From the NCBI GenBank assembly GCA_017435865.1, contig JAFSEF010000124.1:1-51077 (forward strand): a stretch of 51,077 nt of DNA. Direction: 5' to 3'. Positions 15,756-23,363 of the stretch are shown here, piece by piece. Below the pieces are notes generated by a model that was not told where the DNA came from, did not search any database, and saw nothing but the letters and a program-made list of their open reading frames with translations. Numbering within the stretch: position 1 is the stretch's first letter; every line of letters starts with the position of its first letter. The translations under genes were made by a program, and so were the position numbers. The DNA is from Clostridia bacterium. GTDB taxonomy: Bacteria; Bacillota; Clostridia; Oscillospirales; Acutalibacteraceae.

Positions 15756-15803
15756 TTTGTTATTTAATTTGAACTTACCTATAGAAAGGATTGACCGGAA
15801 AAA

Positions 15804-16865
15804 ATGAACAAAGAGTTTTTTGAAGCCATCAAGCTTCTCGAAAAAGAAAAGGGCATTCCCGAAGCATTGCTCCTTGAAAAAATCAGCAATGCCATCGTGG
15901 TTGCCGCAAGACGTGAATTCGGTGCAAAAGAAGGCATCTTCTGCGACCTGGATCCCAACACTTACGAAATGCATATCTATATGCACAAAAACGTAGTTGC
16001 CGAAATCAGCGATCCCGCTTGTGATATGCTTGTTGAAGAAGCACAGAAGCACAAGGCAGATGCACAGCCCGGTGATATCATTGAACTCCCGCTGCAGATC
16101 AGCGACCTCGGCAGAATCGCAGCACAGACCGTCAAGCACGTCATCCGTCAGGGTATCCGCGAAATCGAATACGGTCAGGTGCTTGAAGAATTCCAGAGCC
16201 GCAATCAGGAAATCGTCACTGCAAAGGTTATGGGTATTGACCCCAAGACCGGTGACCTGACTCTTGAAATCGGCAAGAGTGAAGCTCTGCTGCCCAAGAA
16301 AGAACAGATCCCCGGCGAAAGCTTTGAAATCGGCGATCTGACCAAGATTTACATTGTTGACGTAAGAGATACCGAAAAGGGTCCCAAGATCATGATTTCC
16401 CGTGTGCATTCCGGTCTTGTCAAACGTCTGTTTGAAACGGAAGTGCCCGAAATTTATGACGGTACGGTTGAAATCAAGTCCGTTTCCCGTGAAGCCGGTT
16501 CCAGAACCAAGATTGCTGTTTACAGCAAGAACCCCGATGTCGATGCTGTCGGTGCCTGCATCGGACCGAGAGGTGCCCGTGTCAATAAGGTTATTGACCT
16601 TCTCGGCGGCGAAAAAATCGATATTGTCCGCTACAGCGAAGATCCCAAAGAATATATCGGTGCTGCACTTGCTCCCGCAGAAGTCATCCGCGTGGATGTT
16701 CTTGATGAAGAAAACAAGAGCTGTCAGGTTACCGTTCCCGATAATCAGCTTTCCCTTGCCATCGGTAACAAGGGTCAGAATGCCCGTCTTGCTGTCAAGC
16801 TGACCGGCTGGAAGATCGATATCAAATCCTACATCGGTGAATATCAGCCGATGATTCAACTGTAA
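15804..16865 (+). CDS. nusA: Transcription termination/antitermination factor NusA
   Basis: 353 residues, the usual Firmicute length without the extra C-terminal acidic repeats of proteobacteria. The N-terminal RNA polymerase-binding domain starts MNKEFFEAIKLLEKEKGIPE. It is followed by an S1 domain (about 135-200, GESFEIGDLTKIYIVDV) and two KH domains (IGPRGARVNKVIDLLGGEKIDIV and LAIGNKGQNARLAVKLTGWKIDIKS). NusA binds the elongation complex, promotes pausing and intrinsic termination, and takes part in rRNA antitermination. The upstream site AGAAAGGA is modest. It is second in the operon. Confidence 0.97.
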   Translation: MNKEFFEAIKLLEKEKGIPEALLLEKISNAIVVAARREFGAKEGIFCDLDPNTYEMHIYMHKNVVAEISDPACDMLVEEAQKHKADAQPGDIIELPLQISDLGRIAAQTVKHVIRQGIREIEYGQVLEEFQSRNQEIVTAKVMGIDPKTGDLTLEIGKSEALLPKKEQIPGESFEIGDLTKIYIVDVRDTEKGPKIMISRVHSGLVKRLFETEVPEIYDGTVEIKSVSREAGSRTKIAVYSKNPDVDAVGACIGPRGARVNKVIDLLGGEKIDIVRYSEDPKEYIGAALAPAEVIRVDVLDEENKSCQVTVPDNQLSLAIGNKGQNARLAVKLTGWKIDIKSYIGEYQPMIQL

Positions 16866-16873
16866 GGCGGCGA

Positions 16874-17143
16874 TTGGCTGTGCAACAGAAAAAAATACCT
16901 TTACGCAAATGTACCGGTTGCAATGAAATGAAACCCAAACGCGAACTGGTACGCATTGTCCGCACTCCCGAAGGTACGGTCGCACTTGATACAACGGGAC
17001 GCATGAACGGCAGAGGGGCTTATGTCTGCCCGGATATTGCCTGTCTGCAAAAAGCAAGAAAAGGCAAACGCCTTGAAAAGGCCTTTGAATGCAGTATTCC
17101 CGATGAGATTTACGACCGCCTGGAAACGGAGTTGGACGGATGA
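16874..17143 (+). CDS. rnpM: RNase P modulator RnpM (YlxR family)
   Basis: 89 residues starting at TTG 16874, just after AAGGCGGCG and 8 bp after nusA. The family signature is complete: RKCTGCNEMKPKRELVRIVR (13-32), a GRMNGRGAYVCPDIACLQKA segment, and helical basic remainder. YlxR proteins bind the P RNA of RNase P and modulate tRNA processing (shown in Bacillus, hence RnpM). Its C-terminal end overlaps the L7Ae-like gene by 4 bp (ATGA). Confidence 0.93.
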   Translation: MAVQQKKIPLRKCTGCNEMKPKRELVRIVRTPEGTVALDTTGRMNGRGAYVCPDIACLQKARKGKRLEKAFECSIPDEIYDRLETELDG

Positions 17144-17445
17144 CAGAAAAAACGCTTTCATATCTCGGTCTTTGCCGCAGAGCCGGCAAGCTGGCACTCG
17201 GACACGATGCGGTTGCGGAATCGGTGCGTACGGGCAGCGCAAAACTTTGTCTGCTTACATCGGATGCATCCCCCCGTCACAAACGGGAACTCGATGCCGC
17301 ACATAACACGGTCAAAGTGTTTGAAATGCCTGTCACGGCACAGGAATTGTCCTTTGCCATCGGCAAAAAGGTCTGCGTGCTTGCCGTCACGGATGACGGA
17401 TTTGCAAAGGCCGTTCAAAAGCAGTTTGAAGAGGAGGCAACTTAA
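17140..17445 (+). CDS. ylxQ: L7Ae-family RNA-binding protein YlxQ
   Basis: 101 residues of the L7Ae/L30e/S12e/Gadd45 fold: [23 protein letters not shown] near the start and [17 protein letters not shown] in the middle, with [12 protein letters not shown] near the end. It is predicted to bind kink-turn RNA. Its cellular target is unknown. It is coupled by 4-bp overlap to rnpM and by a 1-bp TAATG overlap to infB. Confidence 0.93.
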   Translation: MTEKTLSYLGLCRRAGKLALGHDAVAESVRTGSAKLCLLTSDASPRHKRELDAAHNTVKVFEMPVTAQELSFAIGKKVCVLAVTDDGFAKAVQKQFEEEAT

Positions 17446-19862
17446 TGGTAGTGAAATACAGAGTACATGAAGCTGCAAAAGATTTTAATGTCAAGAGCAA
17501 TGTCATTGTTGAGCTCTTGTCCAAAATTTCTGATACACCCAAAAAGTCCCAGACCGTTCTTGAAGAAGCGGAACTGGATTACCTTTTTGATTATTTTACG
17601 CAGAAGAATGCTGTTGAAAACTTTGATGCTTATTTTGCAATGAAGAAACCTGCAGAAAAAGCACCCGAAGCAGAAAAAGCAGCAGAAGAACCTGCAAAAG
17701 AAGAAGCTCCTGCAAAACAAGAAAAAGCAGCAAAGCAGGAAGCAAAACCCGAACGCAAAGAAAATGCAAAGCCTGCACAGAACAAGCCTGAGCAGAAGCA
17801 GAATACAAAGCCCGCACCTTCTCAGCCTTTCAAGAAAAAGGAAGAGAAGAAGAATGATGCTCCCATCCAGGCACGCACCAAGGGTGAACGCAAAACAATC
17901 AACACCCGTGCCAATGAAGTGGAACTCGATAAGTACAACGAGCATTATGAGACCATCGCTCCCGGCAGTGCGGCACAGCGTGATACCGATACACGCAAGC
18001 AGAAGATCAAGCAGAAGTCTCAGCAGTATAACCGCAAGCAGGGAACACGTTCCCACCACAGAGAAACCGAAGCTGAACGTCTTAAGAGAATTGCAGACGA
18101 ACGTGCAAAACGCTCTCTGACCATCACTGTCGGTGAAGAAATCACTGTCGGTGACCTTGCACTCAAGCTGAAAATGACGGCTGCCGAAGTCATCAAAAAG
18201 CTGTTCTCTTACGGTGTTATGGCAGGCATCAATGAAAACATCGACTTTGACACCGCTTCCATCGTTGCAAGCGAACTCGGTGCAAAGGTTGAAAAAGAAG
18301 TTGTTGTCACCATAGAGGACCGTATTATTGACGACAGTGAAGACGTGGATGAAAACCTTGAAACCAGATGTCCCGTCGTCTGTGTCATGGGTCACGTTGA
18401 CCACGGTAAGACCAGTATTCTTGACGCCATCCGTAACACGGCTGTCACTGCCACCGAGTCCGGCGGTATCACACAGCACATCGGTGCTTACCGTGTATCC
18501 TGCGACGGCAATGACATCACGTTCCTTGATACCCCCGGTCACGCAGCTTTCACGGCAATGCGTGCAAGAGGTGCCATGGCAACCGATATTGCTGTTCTTG
18601 TTGTTGCTGCCGATGACGGTATCATGCCGCAGACCATCGAAGCGATCAACCATGCAAAAGCAGCCGATGTCAATATCATTGTCGCCATCAATAAGATGGA
18701 TAAACCCGAAGCCAATCCCGACCGCATCAAGCAGCAGTTGACGGAATACAGCCTTGTTCCCGAAGAATGGGGCGGCGACACCATCTGTGTGCCTGTTTCC
18801 GCAAAAACCGGTATGGGTATTGATTCTCTTCTTGAATCCATTCTGCTCATTGCAGAAATGCGTGAACTCAAAGCCAACCCCAACCGTGCTGCAAAGGGTG
18901 TTGTCATTGAAGCAAGACTCGACAAGGGCAAGGGCCCCATTGCCACTCTGCTTGTGCAGAACGGTACGCTGAAAAACGGTGACATCATTGTTGCCGGTAC
19001 CGCTGTCGGCCGTGTCCGCGTTATGACTGACGACAAGGGCAGAAAAGTCAAGGCTGCAGGTCCTTCCGTTCCCGTCGAAGTCATGGGTCTCGCCGAAACA
19101 CCGCAGGCAGGCGATCAGTTTGACGCTGTTTCCGATGAAAAGCTTGCCCGTGAACTTGTTGAAGAAAGAAAACAGAAAATCAAGGAAGCACAGTTCAGTG
19201 CCGTACAGCGTGTTACTCTTGATACTCTGTTCTCCACCATTGCCGATGGTGAAAAGAAAGACCTCAACATCGTTGTCAAGGCAGACGTGCAGGGTTCCGT
19301 GGAAGCCATTACCCAGAACCTCGAAAAACTGTCCAACGACGAAGTCCGTGTCAAGGTTATTCACGGCGGTGTCGGTGCCATTGTTGAAAGCGACGTCATG
19401 CTTGCCGCTGCTTCCAATGCCATCATCGTCGGTTTCCATGTCCGTCCCGATCCCACCGCAGTTACCCATGCAGAACGCGACCACGTTGAAATGCGTATGT
19501 ATCGTGTTATTTATGACTGCATCGAAGACGTTGAAGCTGCTATGAAGGGTATGCTTGCTCCCAAGTACAGAGATGTCGAAGTCGGCAGAATCTCCGTCAG
19601 AAGAGTATTCAAGCTTTCCTCCGTCGGTACCATTGCAGGTTCCTATGTGCAGGACGGTAAGGTCACAAGAAACTGCAAAGTCCGTGTTGTACGTGACGGT
19701 ATTGTTATTGCAGAAGATGATATTGCATCCCTCAAGCGTGAAAAGAACGATGCAAAGGAAGTTATGGCAGGTTACGAATGCGGTATCGGTCTTACCAAGT
19801 TCAACGACATCCATGAAGGCGATATTCTGGAAGCATATATGATCGAGGAATACCGCGATTGA
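17445..19862 (+). CDS. infB: Translation initiation factor IF-2
   Basis: 805 residues. An N-terminal IF2-N helix bundle (1-65, [20 protein letters not shown]) is followed by a Lys/Glu/Ala/Pro-rich linker (about 66-150). A second IF2-N module follows (about 225-285, [21 protein letters not shown]), then the GTPase domain with GHVDHGKT at 316-323, [13 protein letters not shown] and later domains II to IV ending [10 protein letters not shown]-2 brings fMet-tRNA to the 30S subunit and promotes 50S joining. It begins at the stop of ylxQ, with GAGGAGGC as ribosome binding site. Codon choice (CCC, GGT, AAG) suggests strong expression. Confidence 0.98.
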   Translation: MVVKYRVHEAAKDFNVKSNVIVELLSKISDTPKKSQTVLEEAELDYLFDYFTQKNAVENFDAYFAMKKPAEKAPEAEKAAEEPAKEEAPAKQEKAAKQEAKPERKENAKPAQNKPEQKQNTKPAPSQPFKKKEEKKNDAPIQARTKGERKTINTRANEVELDKYNEHYETIAPGSAAQRDTDTRKQKIKQKSQQYNRKQGTRSHHRETEAERLKRIADERAKRSLTITVGEEITVGDLALKLKMTAAEVIKKLFSYGVMAGINENIDFDTASIVASELGAKVEKEVVVTIEDRIIDDSEDVDENLETRCPVVCVMGHVDHGKTSILDAIRNTAVTATESGGITQHIGAYRVSCDGNDITFLDTPGHAAFTAMRARGAMATDIAVLVVAADDGIMPQTIEAINHAKAADVNIIVAINKMDKPEANPDRIKQQLTEYSLVPEEWGGDTICVPVSAKTGMGIDSLLESILLIAEMRELKANPNRAAKGVVIEARLDKGKGPIATLLVQNGTLKNGDIIVAGTAVGRVRVMTDDKGRKVKAAGPSVPVEVMGLAETPQAGDQFDAVSDEKLARELVEERKQKIKEAQFSAVQRVTLDTLFSTIADGEKKDLNIVVKADVQGSVEAITQNLEKLSNDEVRVKVIHGGVGAIVESDVMLAAASNAIIVGFHVRPDPTAVTHAERDHVEMRMYRVIYDCIEDVEAAMKGMLAPKYRDVEVGRISVRRVFKLSSVGTIAGSYVQDGKVTRNCKVRVVRDGIVIAEDDIASLKREKNDAKEVMAGYECGIGLTKFNDIHEGDILEAYMIEEYRD

Positions 19863-19893
19863 TCAAGGTTGTTTCTGAAAGGAAAAACACATT

Positions 19894-20256
19894 ATGAGTT
19901 ATAAAGCAGACCGCACCTCCGAGGATATCCGTCGTGAAATTACGGCAATTCTGCGTGAATTGAAAGATCCGCGTGTGACGGCAACCATGTTGACCGTTGT
20001 CCGTGTTGAAATCGCACACGATTTATCTTTCGGTAAGGTCTACATCAGCTCTCTGGACGGAATTGAAAGTGCCGCGACTGCAGTCAAGGCACTCAATACC
20101 GGTGCAAAGGGCTATATCCGAAGCGAACTGTCCTTGCGTTTGCATCTTCGCAAGGCACCCGATCTTAAATTCATTGCGGATGACTCGGTTGAAAAGAGTC
20201 TTGAAATGTTCCGCAAACTCAACAGTGTAAAAAAGGAAGAAGCAGATGAAGATTGA
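19894..20256 (+). CDS. rbfA: 30S ribosome-binding factor RbfA
   Basis: 120 residues of the RbfA KH-fold: RTSEDIRREITAILRELKDPRVT at the start, VEIAHDLSFGKVYIS, then LRKAPDLKFIADDSVEKSLEM. RbfA binds the immature 30S head-neck and is released with IF-3 or RsgA at late maturation. Length and order after infB are standard. The C-terminal KKEEADED end overlaps the nrnA start by 11 bp. Confidence 0.96.
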   Translation: MSYKADRTSEDIRREITAILRELKDPRVTATMLTVVRVEIAHDLSFGKVYISSLDGIESAATAVKALNTGAKGYIRSELSLRLHLRKAPDLKFIADDSVEKSLEMFRKLNSVKKEEADED

Positions 20257-21208
20257 TTTTGAAGCCGCAGTACAATTTCTGCGTGAATCGGATAATTTTC
20301 TTCTGCTGACACACCGCAATCCGGATGGTGATGCAGTCGGCAGTCTGTGGGCTCTTTGCAGAGCTCTCAGAAGCATCGGCAAACGCGTTACCTTCCGCCT
20401 TGCAGGACGTGTTGCGGAAAATATGCTGTTTGCAGCCGAACAGCCGGATGACAGTTTTGAACCGCAGTGTATTGTCAGTGTGGACCTTGCGGAAGCACAT
20501 CTGCTCGGTGAAGAGCTGTTTCCCGTTTATGGGGACAGGATTGATCTGAATATTGATCATCATGCATCCAACACCTTTTTTGCCAAAAAAACGCTGCTCA
20601 ACGGCAATGCTGCAGCGGCTGCCGTTCTTGTTTATCAGTTGTATGCACCTTTGGGGGCAACGCTTGACAAGAAGGCTGCCGAACAGCTGTATATCGGCGT
20701 TTCCACGGATACGGGTTGTTTCCGTTACCACAATACGGATGCAGATTGCCTGCGTACGGCGGCTGCTCTTGTTGAAGCCGGTGTTGACAACGGTGAAATC
20801 AACCGTATTATTTTCGAAACCAAATCAAAGGCTTATGTTCAATTTGAATCATTGGCTCTCAACTCCATGCGGATGCATTTTGACGGTAAGTGTGCCGTTA
20901 TTTCACTCACGCAGGAGATGTATGCAAAAACAGGTGTGGATGAAAGTGAAATTCACATGATTTCCGCTTTGCCGCGTCAGATCGAAGGTGTGTTGGTCGG
21001 TGTGACCATAAAAGAAAAGGAAAACGGTCTTTGTCGTGTTTCCTTACGCACCAATGAGCCTGTGGATGCATCTTCCATTGCAAAAATATTCGGCGGCGGC
21101 GGTCACAAACTGGCTGCAGGTTGCGACCTCAACGGCGGACTTCGCACAGCAACTGCCGATTTGCTGAAAGCCATTGAGGCAACATTGAAAGAATATAATC
21201 TTTTATAA
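20246..21208 (+). CDS. nrnA: Bifunctional oligoribonuclease/pAp phosphatase NrnA (DHH/DHHA1)
   Basis: 320 residues. DHH phosphoesterase motifs are all present: NPDGDAVGSL (motif I, near 24-33), VSVDLAEA (motif II), NIDHH (motif III, about 105-109) and STDTGCFRYHNT (motif IV). The DHHA1 domain ends in GGGGHKLAAGC. The enzyme degrades very short RNAs (2-5 nt) and pAp, using Mn. Its place between rbfA and truB is typical for Firmicutes. It overlaps rbfA by 11 bp and is followed by truB after 13 bp. Confidence 0.95.
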   Translation: MKIDFEAAVQFLRESDNFLLLTHRNPDGDAVGSLWALCRALRSIGKRVTFRLAGRVAENMLFAAEQPDDSFEPQCIVSVDLAEAHLLGEELFPVYGDRIDLNIDHHASNTFFAKKTLLNGNAAAAAVLVYQLYAPLGATLDKKAAEQLYIGVSTDTGCFRYHNTDADCLRTAAALVEAGVDNGEINRIIFETKSKAYVQFESLALNSMRMHFDGKCAVISLTQEMYAKTGVDESEIHMISALPRQIEGVLVGVTIKEKENGLCRVSLRTNEPVDASSIAKIFGGGGHKLAAGCDLNGGLRTATADLLKAIEATLKEYNLL

Positions 21209-21221
21209 AAAGGATATTATT

Positions 21222-22097
21222 ATGAACGGTTTTGTCGTTCTGAACAAAGAGGAGGGAATGTCCTCCTTTTTTGCCGCAGGTTGCCTGCGTAAAATATTCA
21301 ATGAAAAAAAGACAGGTCATGCAGGCACGCTCGATCCGATGGCGGTGGGCGTGCTGCCTGTTGCTATGGGAAAAGCGACACGGTTTATTGATTTTCTGCC
21401 CGACAGTGTGAAGTCTTATGTGGCTCGTTTTCGTTTCGGTACAACAACGGATACGCTCGACAGAACAGGCACTGTGCTTACGCAGACATCCGTATCGGTC
21501 AGTCCCGAAGAAGTGCTTGCCATTCTGCCCTCTTTTGTCGGTGTGCAGCAGCAGATGCCGCCTATGTTTTCTGCTCTTTCGCAGAACGGTGTGCGTTTGT
21601 ATGAGCTCGCAAGACAGGGAATTGAAGTCGAACGCAAAACAAGAGAAATCGAGATTTCTTCTCTGGAGCTGACAGGGGTGTATGACGATGAGTTTGAAAT
21701 CACTGTTTGCTGTTCAAAGGGAACATATATCCGTTCTCTGATTGCAGATATCGGGCAAAAGCATGGCAGCGGTGCGGTGATGACCTCCTTGCAGCGTACA
21801 CTCTCCAACGGTTTCGGTATTGATCAGGCTCTTTCCTTGGAACAAATCCGTGAAGCACGCGAAAATGCGGTTTTACCGGTGGAAGATGTTATGAAAATCT
21901 ATCCCGATATCCGCGTTTCATCCGCACAGGCTGTGCGATTCAGAAACGGCGGTGAGCTGGCTGCCATCCGTGTCAAAGGGGTTACGGATGCCTCTTTGTA
22001 CCGTGTTTTTGGCCCCGAACAGAGTTTTCTGGGCTTGGGCGAATTGACAGAAGACAGAGAGACTTTACTTGTAAAAAGGGTTTACGGCAATGACTGA
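21222..22097 (+). CDS. truB: tRNA pseudouridine(55) synthase TruB
   Basis: 291 residues. The N-terminal GFVVLNKEEGMSS, then GHAGTLDPMAVGVLPV with catalytic Asp38, and FRFGTTTDTLDRTG are clear. The thumb region QQMPPMFSALSQNG and KGTYIRSLIADIG follow. It makes pseudouridine 55 in the T loop of tRNA. A short PUA-like C-terminal stretch ends the protein. The gene overlaps ribF by 8 bp. Confidence 0.96.
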   Translation: MNGFVVLNKEEGMSSFFAAGCLRKIFNEKKTGHAGTLDPMAVGVLPVAMGKATRFIDFLPDSVKSYVARFRFGTTTDTLDRTGTVLTQTSVSVSPEEVLAILPSFVGVQQQMPPMFSALSQNGVRLYELARQGIEVERKTREIEISSLELTGVYDDEFEITVCCSKGTYIRSLIADIGQKHGSGAVMTSLQRTLSNGFGIDQALSLEQIREARENAVLPVEDVMKIYPDIRVSSAQAVRFRNGGELAAIRVKGVTDASLYRVFGPEQSFLGLGELTEDRETLLVKRVYGND

Positions 22098-23019
22098 GAA
22101 AAGGCGTAACAACAGAACAGCCCTTGCACTGGGCAGCTTTGACGGCTTGCATAACGGCCATATGCAGGTCATTTCTGCTGTTGTTGCAAAGGCAAATGCG
22201 GGACTTCTTCCCGTGTTGGTTCGCTTTGACAGGCATCCTGCCGAAATTCTGCGAGGAAAAGCACCTGCCCGTTTGCTGACGGATGAATGCAGACAGGGTA
22301 TATTGTCCCGTATGGGAGTTGCTGAAGAAATTCTGCCATTCCGCGAAATTTGTTCTTATTCCCCCGAACGCTTTGTGAAAGAAATACTGAAAGAGCAGCT
22401 GCAGGCTGCTTTTGTATCCTGCGGCTTCAATTACCGCTTCGGAAAAAACGGGGAAGGAACTGCACAGATGCTCCGACAACTGTGTGCCGAAAACGGAATC
22501 GAATGCTCCATTGCAGAGGAAGTGACTTATAAAGACGCTGCTGTCAGTGCAACTCGCATCCGTTCATGCCTGCAAAACGGTCAAACGGAAGATGCCAATG
22601 CCATGCTTGGCAGACCCTTCTGTTATGATTTTGAAGTTGTCGGCGGTGACAGACGCGGCAGACTCATGGGTACACCGACCATTAACCAGTATTTTCCGCA
22701 AGGTTTTCTGGTGCCTGAACACGGTGTCTATGCTGCGTATGCACAAGTGAACAATGAATTGCATCCGGCTGTCACAAACATCGGAATCCGACCGACTTTC
22801 AACGGAAGCGGAGAACGCAGTGAAACCTGGATTATGGACTTTTCAGGTGACCTTTACGGACAGAATATTCCTGTTTATTTGCTGTCTTATCTTAGGAAAG
22901 AGGTTAAATTTGATAATATGGATGCACTTCGTGATCAAATTTTATCAGATGCTCAACGCAGTCGGAACATCTTTGAATCTTTTCAAAAAAAGTTGAAAAA
23001 AAATGAAAAAAATGCTTGA
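22090..23019 (+). CDS. ribF: Bifunctional riboflavin kinase/FAD synthetase
   Basis: 309 residues. The nucleotidyltransferase domain begins LGSFDGLHNGHMQVI (14-28) and carries SCGFNYRFGKNGEG and VSATRIRSCL. The kinase domain follows with GRPFCYDFEVVGGDRRGRLMGTPT, then VTNIGIRPTFNGSGERSETWIMDF. It converts riboflavin to FMN and FAD. It is the last gene of the operon. Its stop codon lies inside the promoter of the tRNA genes, and no hairpin terminator separates them, so operon transcripts may run into the tRNAs. Confidence 0.96.
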   Translation: MTEKRRNNRTALALGSFDGLHNGHMQVISAVVAKANAGLLPVLVRFDRHPAEILRGKAPARLLTDECRQGILSRMGVAEEILPFREICSYSPERFVKEILKEQLQAAFVSCGFNYRFGKNGEGTAQMLRQLCAENGIECSIAEEVTYKDAAVSATRIRSCLQNGQTEDANAMLGRPFCYDFEVVGGDRRGRLMGTPTINQYFPQGFLVPEHGVYAAYAQVNNELHPAVTNIGIRPTFNGSGERSETWIMDFSGDLYGQNIPVYLLSYLRKEVKFDNMDALRDQILSDAQRSRNIFESFQKKLKKNEKNA

Positions 23020-23044
23020 CAAATGTATGTCGCTTGTGTATAAT
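23016..23044 (+). promoter_or_regulatory. Consensus promoter of the tRNA-Met/tRNA-Glu unit
   Basis: A perfect TTGACA (23016-23021), 17-bp spacer and perfect TATAAT (23039-23044), overlapping the ribF stop codon and ending 33 bp before the first tRNA. A GC-rich CGTTGCGAGTGAGCAAC segment follows, likely the start region. Confidence 0.9.
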
Positions 23045-23077
23045 AGACCACGTTGCGAGTGAGCAACACACCAAAAT

Positions 23078-23154
23078 GGCGGCATAGCTCAGTTGGCTAG
23101 AGCACACGGTTCATACCCGTGGTGTCGTAGGTTCAAGTCCCACTGCCGCTACCA
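23078..23154 (+). tRNA. tRNA-Met (anticodon CAT, elongator)
   Basis: 77 bases including encoded CCA. The acceptor GGCGGCA pairs with TGCCGCT (a G-U pair at 1-72). The anticodon stem CACGG/CCGTG holds loop TTCATAC, anticodon CAT. The T arm is GTAGG/CCCAC around TTCAAGT, with one A-C mismatch. The lack of three GC pairs at the anticodon-stem base argues against the initiator form. Confidence 0.95.
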
Positions 23155-23191
23155 AATAAGGCAGCAGCAGAAAGCAGCTGCCTTCATACAC

Positions 23192-23266
23192 GGCCCGGTG
23201 GTCAAGCGGTTAAGACACCGCCCTTTCACGGCGGTAACACGAGTTCGATTCTCGTCCGGGTCACCA
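23192..23266 (+). tRNA. tRNA-Glu (anticodon TTC)
   Basis: 75 bases with encoded CCA. The acceptor GGCCCGG pairs with CCGGGTC. The anticodon stem CCGCC/GGCGG holds loop CTTTCAC, anticodon TTC. The T arm is ACGAG/CTCGT around TTCGATT. It is transcribed with the tRNA-Met 37 bp upstream. Confidence 0.96.
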
Positions 23267-23270
23267 AATG

Positions 23271-23300
23271 CAGCATCCCAAAAGGGGTGCTGTTTTTTTT
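23271..23300 (+). terminator. Terminator of the tRNA unit
   Basis: CAGCATCCC (23271-23279), loop AAAA, GGGGTGCTG (23284-23292), then eight T. Confidence 0.9.
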
Positions 23301-23304
23301 GTGT

Positions 23305-23333
23305 TTGAAAAAGCAAAAGCATTGTGCTATACT
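23305..23333 (+). promoter_or_regulatory. Promoter of the helicase-glycosidase pair
   Basis: TTGAAA at 23305-23310, a 17-bp spacer and TATACT at 23328-23333, directly after the tRNA terminator and 30 bp before the helicase start. Confidence 0.7.
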
Positions 23334-23363
23334 GAATTTGTATTGCACCGAAGGGAGGACAGT

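Noticed and set aside
17442-19814. Very long antisense open frame opposite infB (about 790 codons)
   Set aside because: It lacks a ribosome binding site and has low-complexity Cys/Phe/Leu-rich translation. It arises because infB rarely uses codons whose complement is a stop. IF-2 on the + strand is unambiguous.
21980-22100. Possible FMN riboswitch before ribF
   Set aside because: ribF overlaps truB by 8 bp and is deep inside an operon, so there is no leader space and no RFN-like conserved sequence.
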